Below, piece by piece: positions 1 to 7,606 of a stretch of 64,000 bases of DNA (positions are counted from its first letter, which is position 1; every line of letters begins with the position of its first letter). The translations under genes and the position numbers were made by a program. The notes beneath the pieces were generated by a model. It had not been told where the DNA came from, searched no databases, and saw nothing but the letters and a program-made list of their open reading frames with translations. The stretch is taken from the NCBI GenBank assembly GCA_964420835.1, contig CAYQUO010000014.1, forward strand, positions 1 to 64,000, given 5' to 3'. The stretch is from CAYQUO01 sp964420835. Lineage in GTDB: Bacteria > Chloroflexota > Anaerolineae > Anaerolineales > Anaerolineaceae.

Positions 1-71
1 TGACTGGAACTCTCTCTATTTTCTACCTTTTCTATGGACTTTTGTGACTGTAACGCAGAATACCCCGCATC

Positions 72-100
72 TTGACATTTAAATTGCCGTTGGCTATACT
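72..100 (+). promoter_or_regulatory. Sigma70-type promoter of the thiamine operon
   Basis: A perfect -35 hexamer TTGACA lies at 72-77 and a -10 hexamer TATACT at 95-100, separated by exactly 17 bases. Transcription would start near 107, just ahead of the TPP riboswitch. The first 71 bases of the window hold nothing else I can recognise. Confidence 0.8.
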
Positions 101-109
101 GAACATGGA

Positions 110-197
110 CTGACGGGGAGCCCGGCAATTCGGGCTGAGAGGAGGGCTATGGCCCTCGACCCATATCACCTGATCCGGATAATGCCGGCGGAGGGAG
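110..197 (+). promoter_or_regulatory. TPP riboswitch (THI element)
   Basis: The sequence carries all hallmarks of the thiamine pyrophosphate aptamer. The P1 strand is near 112-118. A hairpin of complementary GCCCG and CGGGC leads into the conserved CTGAGA at 135-140. A variable P3a-like hairpin (GAGGGC with GCCCTC) follows, then the pyrophosphate-sensing half with ACCTGAT at 168-174, CCGGATAATGCCGG around 174-188 and a closing GGAGGGA at 190-196. TPP binding is expected to favour the terminator immediately downstream and repress the operon. The first gene is thiamine pyrophosphokinase, which makes the ligand, so the regulatory logic fits. Confidence 0.97.
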
Positions 198-217
198 AAC
201 CAGGGAGAACAAGGCGG

Positions 218-247
218 CACCCCTCCACCGGCGAGGGGTGTTTTGTT
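218..247 (+). terminator. Riboswitch expression-platform terminator that also covers the thiN ribosome-binding site
   Basis: An 8-bp perfect stem pairs CACCCCTC at 218-225 with GAGGGGTG at 233-240 around a 7-base loop, followed by TTTTGTTT at 241-248. This is an intrinsic terminator. The 3' arm is also the only good Shine-Dalgarno sequence for thiN (GAGGGG, about 9 bases before ATG 249). The same hairpin could therefore stop transcription and hide the ribosome site. Confidence 0.85.
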
Positions 248-248
248 T

Positions 249-905
249 ATGAACAATAACAGGGCTGTGCTGTTTGCGAACGGGAATGTCCCCGATCTTG
301 AAGTGGTGCGCCGAATGTTACGACCAGGTGACTGGCTGGTGGCCGCTGATGGAGGATCGCGCCATCTGGCAGCCCTGGGTTTAAAACCGCACCTTCTGGT
401 GGGTGACATGGACTCCATTAATCCACATCAACTGGAGGCCTTCATGGCGGACGGCATCGATATCCATCGGCATCCGAGCGAAAAGAACGAAACAGACCTG
501 GATCTGGCGTTGCAGGCCGTGTTGGAGAAGGGCTGCCGTGAAGTTGTCATTGTCGGTGGGCTGGGTGGCCGTTTTGACCAGATGCTGGCCAACCTTCATC
601 TGCTTGCCCGACCGGGGCTGGCATCCTGCGATGTGCGAATGGATGACGGCCATACCGAGGTCTTCATTATCCGCAAGGAAGCCTGCATTCACGGCCGCCC
701 CGGAGATACGGTCTCCCTGCTGCCTGTTTTCGGGGCAGCCAGTGGCATCACCACCCGGGGGTTGAAGTATCCCCTTCATAACGAGAGCCTTTATCCCTAC
801 CAGACCCGCGGCGTCAGCAATCGCCTGGAGGCTGATGAGGCTGCAGTGCAACTGACCGCCGGGGAATTGTGCTGCATCCACGTTCGGGATGCAGCGGAGG
901 ATTGA
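249..905 (+). CDS. thiN: Thiamine pyrophosphokinase
   Basis: The product (218 aa) transfers pyrophosphate from ATP to thiamine, giving thiamine pyrophosphate in the cytoplasm. Family motifs are visible: an N-terminal LFANG, then ADGG near residue 35, GDMDS near residue 55 and the ETDLDLAL segment near residue 80, which together form the ATP and metal site. The length matches bacterial ThiN. I chose ATG 249 because the Shine-Dalgarno sequence in the terminator arm (233-239) sits at the right distance; a TTG at 243 in the same frame has no proper spacing. The stop codon touches the ATG of the transporter gene, so the two are translationally coupled. With the riboswitch in front, this gene plus the transporter form a salvage unit: import thiamine, then pyrophosphorylate it. 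Confidence 0.95.
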   Translation: MNNNRAVLFANGNVPDLEVVRRMLRPGDWLVAADGGSRHLAALGLKPHLLVGDMDSINPHQLEAFMADGIDIHRHPSEKNETDLDLALQAVLEKGCREVVIVGGLGGRFDQMLANLHLLARPGLASCDVRMDDGHTEVFIIRKEACIHGRPGDTVSLLPVFGAASGITTRGLKYPLHNESLYPYQTRGVSNRLEADEAAVQLTAGELCCIHVRDAAED

Positions 906-907
906 TG

Positions 908-1984
908 ATGAACAAATTCCTTATGCTGACAATTATTGCCGGAGTTGTATTGGCGGGCTGCAGCCCTGCAACCGTTGCCTCAACGCCTGTCGCAGCCAGC
1001 CCCAGCGCAGAACCGCTGGTCCTCACCGTGATGGCTCATGATTCCTTCTCCATCAGCGAGGCTGTTGTTTCCGCTTTCGAATCTGCCAACCAGGTGAAGG
1101 TCTCCTTCCTTAAGGCAGGTGACACGGGGGCCGCATTGAACCGTGCCATCCTTTCACGCGAAGCGCCGCTGGCGGATGTTTTCTACGGGGTGGACAACAC
1201 CTTCCTTTCCAGGGCGCTGGAGGCGGATATCTTTGAGCCCTACCAGCCCGCAGGATTGCAGGCCCTGCCGGAGGAATTCCGCATGGACGGCACCTTCCGT
1301 GCCACGCCGGTGGATTACGGGGATGTGTGCATTAATTACGACAAAGCCTGGTTTGCTGAGCACAACCTGGAGGTGCCGGCATCCTTGGCCACCCTGGATG
1401 ATGAAGCCTACCGCGGCTTGCTGGTGGTGGAGAATCCGGCTGTCTCTTCGCCTGGCCTGGCGTTCCTGCTTGCCAGTGTCTCGCAGTTTGGCGACCCCGG
1501 GTACCTGGCCTTTTGGGAGGGATTGCGGAGGAATGGCGTGGTGGTGGTCAACGATTGGGAAACCGCCTATTACACCAACTTCAGCGGCTCATCCGGCCGA
1601 GGCAGCCAGCCCATGGTGGTTTCCTACAATTCCAGCCCTGCCGCCGAGGTGCTTTTTGCCAGCCAGCCGTTGGAGGATGCGCCCACATCTGCCATCACGG
1701 CCGCTGGTGCCTGCTTCCGCCAGGTGGAGTTTGCCGGGATCCTTCGCGGCACCCCACAACGGTCACTGGCTGAAAAATGGCTGGATGCCATGCTGAACCT
1801 GCCTTTCCAGGAGGATATTCCCCTGCAGATGTTCGTCTACCCTGTCAACCCGGAGGCCAAACTGCCGGAGGCATTTACCAAGTATTCACCGGTCGTGAAA
1901 GACCCTGCCCGCCTCAATCCGCAGGCCATCAGTGTCAACCGTGATCGCTGGATCACCGCCTGGGAGGGGGTCATGCTTAAGTGA
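908..1984 (+). CDS. thiB: Thiamine ABC transporter substrate-binding lipoprotein
   Basis: This is the extracytoplasmic thiamine-binding protein of the ThiBPQ importer. A signal peptide with a lipobox ending LAGC gives lipidation at about Cys18, followed by a Ser/Thr/Pro/Ala linker and a periplasmic-binding fold starting near residue 35. Segments typical of ThiB are DVFYGVDNTFLSRAL, VDYGDVCINYDKAWF and VVNDWETAYY, the last two lining the thiamine pocket in the family. An ATG pair lies at 905 and 908. GGAGGA at 896-901 fits 908 best, and 905 overlaps the thiN stop. The gene ends by overlapping the permease start by 4 bases. Identity as thiamine rather than iron binding is supported by the TPP riboswitch and the thiN neighbour. 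Confidence 0.93.
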   Translation: MNKFLMLTIIAGVVLAGCSPATVASTPVAASPSAEPLVLTVMAHDSFSISEAVVSAFESANQVKVSFLKAGDTGAALNRAILSREAPLADVFYGVDNTFLSRALEADIFEPYQPAGLQALPEEFRMDGTFRATPVDYGDVCINYDKAWFAEHNLEVPASLATLDDEAYRGLLVVENPAVSSPGLAFLLASVSQFGDPGYLAFWEGLRRNGVVVVNDWETAYYTNFSGSSGRGSQPMVVSYNSSPAAEVLFASQPLEDAPTSAITAAGACFRQVEFAGILRGTPQRSLAEKWLDAMLNLPFQEDIPLQMFVYPVNPEAKLPEAFTKYSPVVKDPARLNPQAISVNRDRWITAWEGVMLK

Positions 1985-3684
1985 GCCTGCCGGGGAAAAA
2001 GGAGATGACCGCCCGTAGCGCCGTGTACCTGTGGCTGCTTCCAATGGCCTTTCTGCTGGCGTTTTTTTACCTGCCGCTGGCAGCCATTTTCCGGGCTTCG
2101 ATCTTTCCAACAATATCGGCCGGACCCGGACTGCAGGCAGCCGACTGGGCGCGCCTTGCCCGCGTGACCGGTTTTACCTTTTGGCAGGCACTGCTTTCCA
2201 TGCTGCTTACTTTTCTTGTCGGGCTGCCGGCAGCCTGGATGTTCGCCCGTTTTACCTTCCCCGGCCGGCGAATACTGCAATCCTTCCTTACACTGCCCTT
2301 CATCCTGCCCACCGTGGTGGCTGCCGCCGGTTTTAATGCGCTGGTTGGGCCGCGGGGCTGGTTGAACCTGGCGTTGATGAGCCTGTTCGGCCTGGCACAA
2401 CCCCCATTGCAGGTGCTGAACACATTGGCAGCCATCCTGCTGGCGCATGTGTTCTATAACACCACCGTTGTCATCCGCCTGGTGGGTGGGGCCTGGCTGG
2501 GGCTGGACCTGCGGCTTCTGCAGGCCGGCAGGGTGCTGGGGGCTTCCCCCTGGCGAAATTTTTTCCATGTGACGCTGCCCCTGCTGCGCCCGGCGCTGCT
2601 CTCGGCTGCCCTGCTGGTATTCCTGTTCGATTTCACCAGTTTCGGGGTGGTGTTGCTGCTGGGCGGCCCCCGTTTTTCCACCCTGGAGGTGGAGATCTAC
2701 ACCCAGGCGATCCACCGGTTGAATTTACCGCTGGCCGCACTGCTTTCAGCCATCCAATTGGGATGCACATTGCTGGTCACCGCCGTCTGGAACCGCATCG
2801 GCAGCAGTGCATCGCCCTTCTCAGCCCGCTCCACCGGCGTGGGCTTGCGCAAGCCGCGAACAATTGTGGAAAAACTTCATGTGGCGGCAACGCTGCTGGT
2901 GATCATTACCCTGCTGTTCTCACCGCTGGTGGCTCTCAGCCTGCGCTCGCTGGTGCGGCTGGAGGCAGCCCGCGGCGACAGGAGCGCCGTGGAGACCGGT
3001 CTGACACTGGACTATTATCGCGAGCTCTTTATCAACCGTCGACAGTCTGTGTTCTATGTGCCGCCGCTGCAGGCGGTGGGCAATTCATTGCTCTATGCCC
3101 TGGCTGCCATGGTCATTGCCCTCGGCCTGGGCTGGCTGGCCGCCCTGGCCTTGCGCAGACCGCTGCCCGGCCGGCACTGGCTGGATTCCCTGCTCATGCT
3201 GCCGCTGGGTGCCTCGGCCGTCACATTGGGGCTGGGTTTCCTGCTGGTCTTCAACCGGCCACCGCTGGACGTGCGCAGTTTTCCATTGCTCATTCCCTTG
3301 GCGCACACACTGGTGGCCATGCCTTTTGTGGTCCGCACACTGCAACCGGCACTGGCTTCGCTGCCACCGGCTTATCATCAGGCTGCCGCCGTCCTTGGTG
3401 CCCCGCCGCTGCGTGCCTGGTGGGAAGTGGATTGGAAGATCCTCTGGCGGCCGGTACTATCAGCGGCGGTTTTTGCATTTACCATCTCCCTGGGGGAGTT
3501 TGGCGCCACCAGTTTTTTAGCCCGCCCGGAGATGCCCACCATGCCCATTGCTATCTACCGGTTTCTTTCGCAGCCTGGCGCGCTTAACTACGGCCAGGCA
3601 ATGGCCATGTCCACGCTGCTGCTGCTTGTTTGCGCCGTCAGCGTGGTTGCTGTGGACCGCCTGGGTACCATGCAGGCTGCTTGA
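1981..3684 (+). CDS. thiP: Thiamine ABC transporter permease, two fused domains
   Basis: The product (567 aa) is the inner-membrane channel of the thiamine importer. It is a tandem fusion of two BinPDT-type permease domains with about 12 membrane segments. Each half carries an EAA-type coupling loop: AGRVLGASPWRNFF near residue 182 and AAVLGAPPLRAWWEVDW near residue 468. The C-terminal half has the ThiP-like stretch LGEFGATSFLARPEMPTMP. GTG 1981 is preferred as start because it overlaps the thiB stop (GTGA) and has GGGAGGGGG at 1962-1970 about 10 bases upstream. An internal ATG at 2005 with AAGGAG before it is an alternative. The length matches known ThiP and iron-type fused permeases. Confidence 0.92.
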   Translation: MSLPGKKEMTARSAVYLWLLPMAFLLAFFYLPLAAIFRASIFPTISAGPGLQAADWARLARVTGFTFWQALLSMLLTFLVGLPAAWMFARFTFPGRRILQSFLTLPFILPTVVAAAGFNALVGPRGWLNLALMSLFGLAQPPLQVLNTLAAILLAHVFYNTTVVIRLVGGAWLGLDLRLLQAGRVLGASPWRNFFHVTLPLLRPALLSAALLVFLFDFTSFGVVLLLGGPRFSTLEVEIYTQAIHRLNLPLAALLSAIQLGCTLLVTAVWNRIGSSASPFSARSTGVGLRKPRTIVEKLHVAATLLVIITLLFSPLVALSLRSLVRLEAARGDRSAVETGLTLDYYRELFINRRQSVFYVPPLQAVGNSLLYALAAMVIALGLGWLAALALRRPLPGRHWLDSLLMLPLGASAVTLGLGFLLVFNRPPLDVRSFPLLIPLAHTLVAMPFVVRTLQPALASLPPAYHQAAAVLGAPPLRAWWEVDWKILWRPVLSAAVFAFTISLGEFGATSFLARPEMPTMPIAIYRFLSQPGALNYGQAMAMSTLLLLVCAVSVVAVDRLGTMQAA

Positions 3685-3695
3685 AGGAAGTAACC

Positions 3696-4760
3696 ATGCT
3701 CAGAATTGAAGATGTTCACAAGCACTATGAAGGAAAACCCCTGCTCCAAGGGATATCTTTTACCGTCGCACCCGGAGAGACCCTTTGCCTGCTGGGGCCT
3801 TCCGGCAGCGGCAAAAGCACATTGCTGCGCATCATCGCCGGGCTTGAACCGCCGGACCGGGGACGGGTGTTATGGGAGGAGCAGGACCTGGCCCCCATGC
3901 CAGCCCATCGCAGGCTTTTTGGGCTGGTCTTCCAGGAATATGCCCTTTTCCCTCACCGCAACGTGCAGCGGAATGTGGCATTCGGTTTGGAGATGCAGAA
4001 CCTGCCCCAGGAGGAAATTGACCGCCGCGTTGCGCAGGCGCTGGAACAGGTGGGCTTGCAGGGTTTTTCTCGCCGGCGGGTGGACAGCCTTTCCGGCGGC
4101 GAGCAGCAGCGTGTGGCGCTGGCACGGGCACTGGCGCCGGGGCCGCGCCTGCTGATGTTTGACGAGCCGCTCGGAGCCCTGGACTTTAACCTGCGCGCCC
4201 AATTGATCGTGGACCTGCGCCGCCTGTTGCGGAACACGGGCATCCCGGCCATTTACGTCACACATGACCAGGAAGAGGCCTTTGCAGTCGGCACCAGGCT
4301 GGCGTTGCTGCATGAAGGCCGCATCGAGCAGGAGGGACTGCCTGAACAGGTGATGTCCTGCCCGGCAACACCCTGGGTGGCGGGATTCCTTGGCCTGGCC
4401 AACCTGCTGCCTGCCAGCGTCATCCGCCTGCATCCGCTGCGGGTTCGCTGCGCACTGGGTGAGTTGGACCTGCCTGATCCAGGACCCTGCAGCCGGGGCT
4501 GGGCAGTGGATGATCCGGCCACCCTCTTGTTGCGCCCCAGCGGTGCCAGTGTCCAGAAAACAGATGGGAGCATCCCGGTGCATGGGCGCGTGGAGCAGGT
4601 TCTCTTCCGCGGTGAGCGACACCGGGTGGACCTGCTGACCGGGCAGGGATGCCGCCTTCAATTTGACCTGGACCAGCCTTTGGCGGAGGGCATTCAGACC
4701 ACCTTGTGGTTGCGGCCCGATGCCCTGCGCTGCCTGCCCGGAAATGGAGGTACAGCGTGA
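3696..4760 (+). CDS. thiQ: Thiamine ABC transporter ATP-binding protein
   Basis: The ATPase subunit (354 aa) powers thiamine import. It contains Walker A GPSGSGKST near residue 36, a Q-loop at VFQEYALFPH, the ABC signature LSGGEQQRVALARALA near residue 133, Walker B LLMFDEPLGALD and the switch His in YVTHDQEEA. The part beyond about residue 235 is a TOBE-like regulatory domain, as in PotA/FbpC-type ATPases. It is longer than the E. coli ThiQ, which lacks this domain. ATG 3696 has GAAGGAAG at 3683-3690 in front, so 12 bases separate thiP from thiQ. The gene ends overlapping the GTG of the DUF402 gene. Confidence 0.9.
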   Translation: MLRIEDVHKHYEGKPLLQGISFTVAPGETLCLLGPSGSGKSTLLRIIAGLEPPDRGRVLWEEQDLAPMPAHRRLFGLVFQEYALFPHRNVQRNVAFGLEMQNLPQEEIDRRVAQALEQVGLQGFSRRRVDSLSGGEQQRVALARALAPGPRLLMFDEPLGALDFNLRAQLIVDLRRLLRNTGIPAIYVTHDQEEAFAVGTRLALLHEGRIEQEGLPEQVMSCPATPWVAGFLGLANLLPASVIRLHPLRVRCALGELDLPDPGPCSRGWAVDDPATLLLRPSGASVQKTDGSIPVHGRVEQVLFRGERHRVDLLTGQGCRLQFDLDQPLAEGIQTTLWLRPDALRCLPGNGGTA

Positions 4761-5248
4761 GGCGGATTCAAGTCCTCAAACTGGACCACAAGGGGGTTGA
4801 GCGCTGGCGCTACCCGGCAATGGTATTGTGGGAGAATTCAGAAGGTGTGCTTGTGGAAGCCTTCTTTGACCGGGAATACCGGCCTTTCCATGGCATTGGG
4901 CTCGCCCCCGGTGATCGCTTTCTGGAAGCCTATTTCTGGCAGCGCTGGTACAACATCTTCCAGATGCACGATCGCCATAGCGGTATGCTGAAGGGCTGGT
5001 ATTGCAACGTGACCTCACCGGCCACCATGAGCGAGGAAATTCTCAGCTGCCGCGACCTGGCACTGGACCTGCTGGTGTACCCTGATGGACGGAAATTGGT
5101 GCTGGATGAGGACGAGTTCGCTGCTTTGAAATTGGATGAGGTGGAAGCCAGACAGGCCCGCCAGGCATTGGGCCAATTGCAGGCCGTCTTCGAGAATAAT
5201 TGGCCGTTTGAACTCACAGCCTGGATGAACGGACAAAAAACCAGTTGA
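4757..5248 (+). CDS. DUF402-family protein, probable metal-dependent phospho-hydrolase
   Basis: The product has 163 aa. The C-terminal half carries the DUF402 pattern: WYCNVTSP, then CRDLALDLLVYPDG and VLDEDEF, rich in acidic residues that bind metal in characterised members. Known relatives are the nucleoside tri/diphosphatase Ntdp of Gram-positives and FomD, which hydrolyses a cytidylyl-phosphonate. GTG 4757 overlaps the thiQ stop by 4 bases and has TGGAGG at 4745-4750. The gene is therefore the last member of a TPP-riboswitch operon. That context suggests action on a thiamine phosphate or another nucleotide-like diphosphate, but nothing in the sequence fixes the substrate. No membrane segment or signal is present. 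Confidence 0.8.
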   Translation: MRRIQVLKLDHKGVERWRYPAMVLWENSEGVLVEAFFDREYRPFHGIGLAPGDRFLEAYFWQRWYNIFQMHDRHSGMLKGWYCNVTSPATMSEEILSCRDLALDLLVYPDGRKLVLDEDEFAALKLDEVEARQARQALGQLQAVFENNWPFELTAWMNGQKTS

Positions 5249-5342
5249 ATGTGTCCGATGAATGGATAAAAACTAGGCGCGCCCAATGAACAGGGGTTGC
5301 ACCCCGCTGTGAACGCACCTCAGGTTGTACAAGTGATGGGTT

Positions 5343-5639
5343 TCAGGCCACGGTGAGGAGCGGCAGGAACCCGTTAAACTCGTTCAGCAGGTCGTCAAGA
5401 TCAAAATTGAAATTAAACTCCCCGCCGCCACTGACCAGCCCGGCGACAACCACACCAATGCAGGCGCACAGGCACAGCACCACCAGGACGATCAGGATGA
5501 TCAACCAGGTTTTTTTCTTTTTTGGTGGCGCTTCAGGCAAGGGGTCGTCCACGTTGAAACCGCCGGTTGGAGGACTGCTTAGCACGGTTGGGTCACTGTT
5601 GCCGGCTTTGGGTTTTGGATCGCTGTTGTTGATGCTCAT
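5343..5639 (-). CDS. Small single-span membrane protein of unknown function
   Basis: I do not recognise the family. The 98-residue product has a polar, Pro/Gly/Asn-rich N-terminal half of about 42 residues, a KKKK stop-transfer-like patch, then one strong hydrophobic helix (WLIILIVLVVLCLCACIG) and a short Gly- and Phe/Asn-rich tail. The charge pattern suggests the N-terminus is cytoplasmic. It is the last gene of a run of minus-strand membrane-protein genes, 9 bases after the DUF4190-like gene, so probably co-transcribed. The 5249-5342 stretch between it and the thiamine operon is a convergent gap. It holds a short GGGGTTGCACCCC hairpin near 5293 without a T-tract. Confidence 0.6.
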   Translation of the reverse strand: MSINNSDPKPKAGNSDPTVLSSPPTGGFNVDDPLPEAPPKKKKTWLIILIVLVVLCLCACIGVVVAGLVSGGGEFNFNFDLDDLLNEFNGFLPLLTVA

Positions 5640-5648
5640 GATAGCCTC

Positions 5649-6005
5649 CTAAGGGATGGTTGTGAAACCGGTATTGAATTCATTGGCGAAAGGGATGCAG
5701 AAGAGGGGGGTGGAGAAAATTCCCAGCAACATGAACGCCAGGAAGCACAAGCCGATAAGCGAGATAATGACATTCGTGTAGCCGAGTACCAGTCCGGCTG
5801 TTGCCATTCCCCCTCCCACGATGCTGCCCATGCCTTCGCGGATCTCCTTTTGTGCCAGGTGGCCAAAGATGACCGCCAGCATCCCGCCCAGGCCAAAAAC
5901 CCCTCCCCAAGCCAGGAAGCCGCAGATCAGGCTGATGATGGCATAGGAACTGGTCTTTTCGCTGCCATCCCTCGGATAATACCCCTGCGGTTCGGGGAAG
6001 GTCAT
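5649..6005 (-). CDS. DUF4190-like small membrane protein
   Basis: The product has 118 aa. After a short polar N-terminus with Pro and Tyr come two or three hydrophobic segments: SLICGFLAWGGVFGLGGMLAVIFGHLA, then a Gly/Ala-rich stretch ending in VLGYTNVIISLIGLCFLAFMLLG. The pattern of a helix ending in GHLA, a charged EIREG link and a second helix beginning with Gly repeats is that of DUF4190 proteins, whose role is unknown. The start overlaps the stop of the DUF4126 gene by 4 bases, which argues for coupled translation. Function cannot be inferred beyond membrane location. Confidence 0.7.
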   Translation of the reverse strand: MTFPEPQGYYPRDGSEKTSSYAIISLICGFLAWGGVFGLGGMLAVIFGHLAQKEIREGMGSIVGGGMATAGLVLGYTNVIISLIGLCFLAFMLLGIFSTPLFCIPFANEFNTGFTTIP

Positions 6006-6580
6006 ATATTCTCCCGTTTGGCGGCTTCACGGTTTGCCCGCCGCCAGAGCAGCCATATAACCCAGGCTGTGAACAGCACCAGCACACAGGCGACAACAAC
6101 CGGGACGATCACGGAGAGGATGGAAATTACAGTTGAGGTAAGGTCTTCCGCCACGGCCACGAGAGGGTTGGCGGTGCCGCCTGTGGCTGCCGTCACTGCC
6201 GGGCGCACAGCGACTGATTTAACCGTGTGGACCCCCCCGGCAATCAGCAAACCGGCGATCAAGGAGAGGATGGGGGAAACGTCCGTGATAATGCTGGCGC
6301 TGGAGGCGAAAGCCACCGCACCGGCTGCCGGTCGTACAAAGGATTGGATGATGTCATTGATATGATTCACCGCAGGGGTTGAATCGGCGAACAGTTCGAT
6401 CAGGGAAAGCACGATCAACGCGCCGATGACCCACCAGCTGGTAAGGGTATCCCATGGCTTCGTCAAATGCAACAAGTTGGTGAATTTGGCAAGCAGGGAG
6501 AGCACAAGCAGGGGGATGTAAGCGTTCAGCCCGGCGCTGGCTGAAAGCCCGAATGCGGAAAAAACACCAAATAGGTCCAT
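6002..6580 (-). CDS. DUF4126-family integral membrane protein
   Basis: The product (192 aa) has several membrane helices and the start typical of DUF4126 (FGLSASAGLNAYIPLL). A central ELFADSTPAVNHINDIIQ segment is followed by a Gly/Ala-rich half with VHTVKSVAVRPAVTAATGG. No biochemical role is established for the family. The start is well supported by AGGAGG about 9 bases upstream on the minus strand. It lies 66 bases after the DUF2085 gene and overlaps the next gene, so it is the second member of the 7498-to-5343 operon. Confidence 0.85.
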   Translation of the reverse strand: MDLFGVFSAFGLSASAGLNAYIPLLVLSLLAKFTNLLHLTKPWDTLTSWWVIGALIVLSLIELFADSTPAVNHINDIIQSFVRPAAGAVAFASSASIITDVSPILSLIAGLLIAGGVHTVKSVAVRPAVTAATGGTANPLVAVAEDLTSTVISILSVIVPVVVACVLVLFTAWVIWLLWRRANREAAKRENI

Positions 6581-6646
6581 AAATCATTTCCTCCTGAACT
6601 ATCTACGATTGTACATCAAGTTTGGTTGTATGTTTGATGGAGTTCC

Positions 6647-7498
6647 TTAAGGGATGATGCCTGTCCACGTACCGGTGAGGATGTACCGCCCCAGGTCCAT
6701 GATGGCAACCTGGGCCACCGCGGTGGCGAATCCTCCCAGGAGGAAGGCGGACACCTGGTTGACATGCGTGAATGAATTGTCCTTCTTCCATAGCATGATC
6801 CAAACAATGGCGTAGATGGTCGAGAGGATGGCCAGAACAGTGGCGGCGCTCAACAACCCCACCGGGTAGAGGATGAGTACATTTTGGGAGAGAATGGCTG
6901 CATCCATCAGAATGGCTGCTGCCAGCATCACAGCCATCTGGCGCCAACTTTGCAGCACCGGCTGGTTCTGCCATTTTGCCCAAGTGCTCTGGTTGAACAC
7001 GGGGACGAGTACGCCGGCCATGGCCAACCCCATGCCTGAGCCGGTGACCATGCGCATCCAGTTATGTGTGACATAGAGCGGTTGAATGCCATGCCATAGT
7101 TGAAGATACGAATTGATGCCATCGAATGCGAAGACGAGCAGAAAGAGACCAAAGAGCACCTGAAACTTGCGGGCCGGCATGCCCCCCCGGTGGCTAGCCT
7201 GCCACTGGAGGACAAAGCCTAATAATGCTCCCATGTACATGCCCGAACAGCGGGAGCAGAGTGGCAATTGGCGTTCTCCCAGCATAAATGAGCGCACCGT
7301 AATGCGGTGACAAACGGCGTAACCCACTGCATCTGCCTTGCCCAGCAGCCCGCCGGGTGTATAAAACAGCCAGGCACCGACCACGATGCCGGCAACGGCG
7401 AACAACAGGGTTTTTAACAACCTGCGCCAGGCGGGGGCTTTACTGCCTGTTGGTACAGGTGCGGTGTTTTCCGCCGGTGCGGGGGAAGAGCTCTCCAT
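6647..7498 (-). CDS. DUF2085-family polytopic membrane protein
   Basis: A Pro/Ala-rich N-terminal region is followed by a hydrophobic segment and then the DUF2085 signature: CHRITVRSF, then PLCSRCSGMYMGALLG, with conserved Cys, His and Arg that look like a metal or redox site at the membrane face. At least six further hydrophobic segments follow. Function is unknown. The reading frame is open to a TTG at 7537 and has ATGs at 7510 and 7498. I chose 7498 because a good promoter at 7509-7537 has its -10 box on top of the 7510 ATG, so transcripts should begin near 7502. The upstream part of the ORF would then not be transcribed. This gives 283 aa and a nearly leaderless message. Confidence 0.8.
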   Translation of the reverse strand: MESSSPAPAENTAPVPTGSKAPAWRRLLKTLLFAVAGIVVGAWLFYTPGGLLGKADAVGYAVCHRITVRSFMLGERQLPLCSRCSGMYMGALLGFVLQWQASHRGGMPARKFQVLFGLFLLVFAFDGINSYLQLWHGIQPLYVTHNWMRMVTGSGMGLAMAGVLVPVFNQSTWAKWQNQPVLQSWRQMAVMLAAAILMDAAILSQNVLILYPVGLLSAATVLAILSTIYAIVWIMLWKKDNSFTHVNQVSAFLLGGFATAVAQVAIMDLGRYILTGTWTGIIP

Positions 7499-7508
7499 GA
7501 TGGGGGTC

Positions 7509-7537
7509 ATTATATTGGTTAAATATTCGGCATGCAA
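7509..7537 (-). promoter_or_regulatory. Promoter of the minus-strand membrane-protein operon
   Basis: On the minus strand TTGCAT (7537-7532) and a perfect TATAAT (7514-7509) are separated by 17 bases. The predicted transcription start is near 7502, only a few bases before ATG 7498. The plus strand carries another TATAAT at 7581-7586 ahead of the divergent DUF3048 gene, but I see no matching -35 for it. Confidence 0.55.
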
Positions 7538-7606
7538 GGATTACCGTGTCATGGAACAGGGTTTTGTTTACCGGACAAGATATAATTCCGGAAGGGGAGG
7601 TGTCGA

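Noticed and set aside
32..418. Minus-strand open frame across the riboswitch and thiN start
   Set aside because: It runs antisense to a clear TPP aptamer and a conserved gene, and its translation is low-complexity Arg/Pro/Ser with no family resemblance.
7581..7586. TATAAT ahead of the DUF3048 gene, considered as its promoter
   Set aside because: No -35-like hexamer at 16-18 bases and no TG extension, so I did not list it as a feature.
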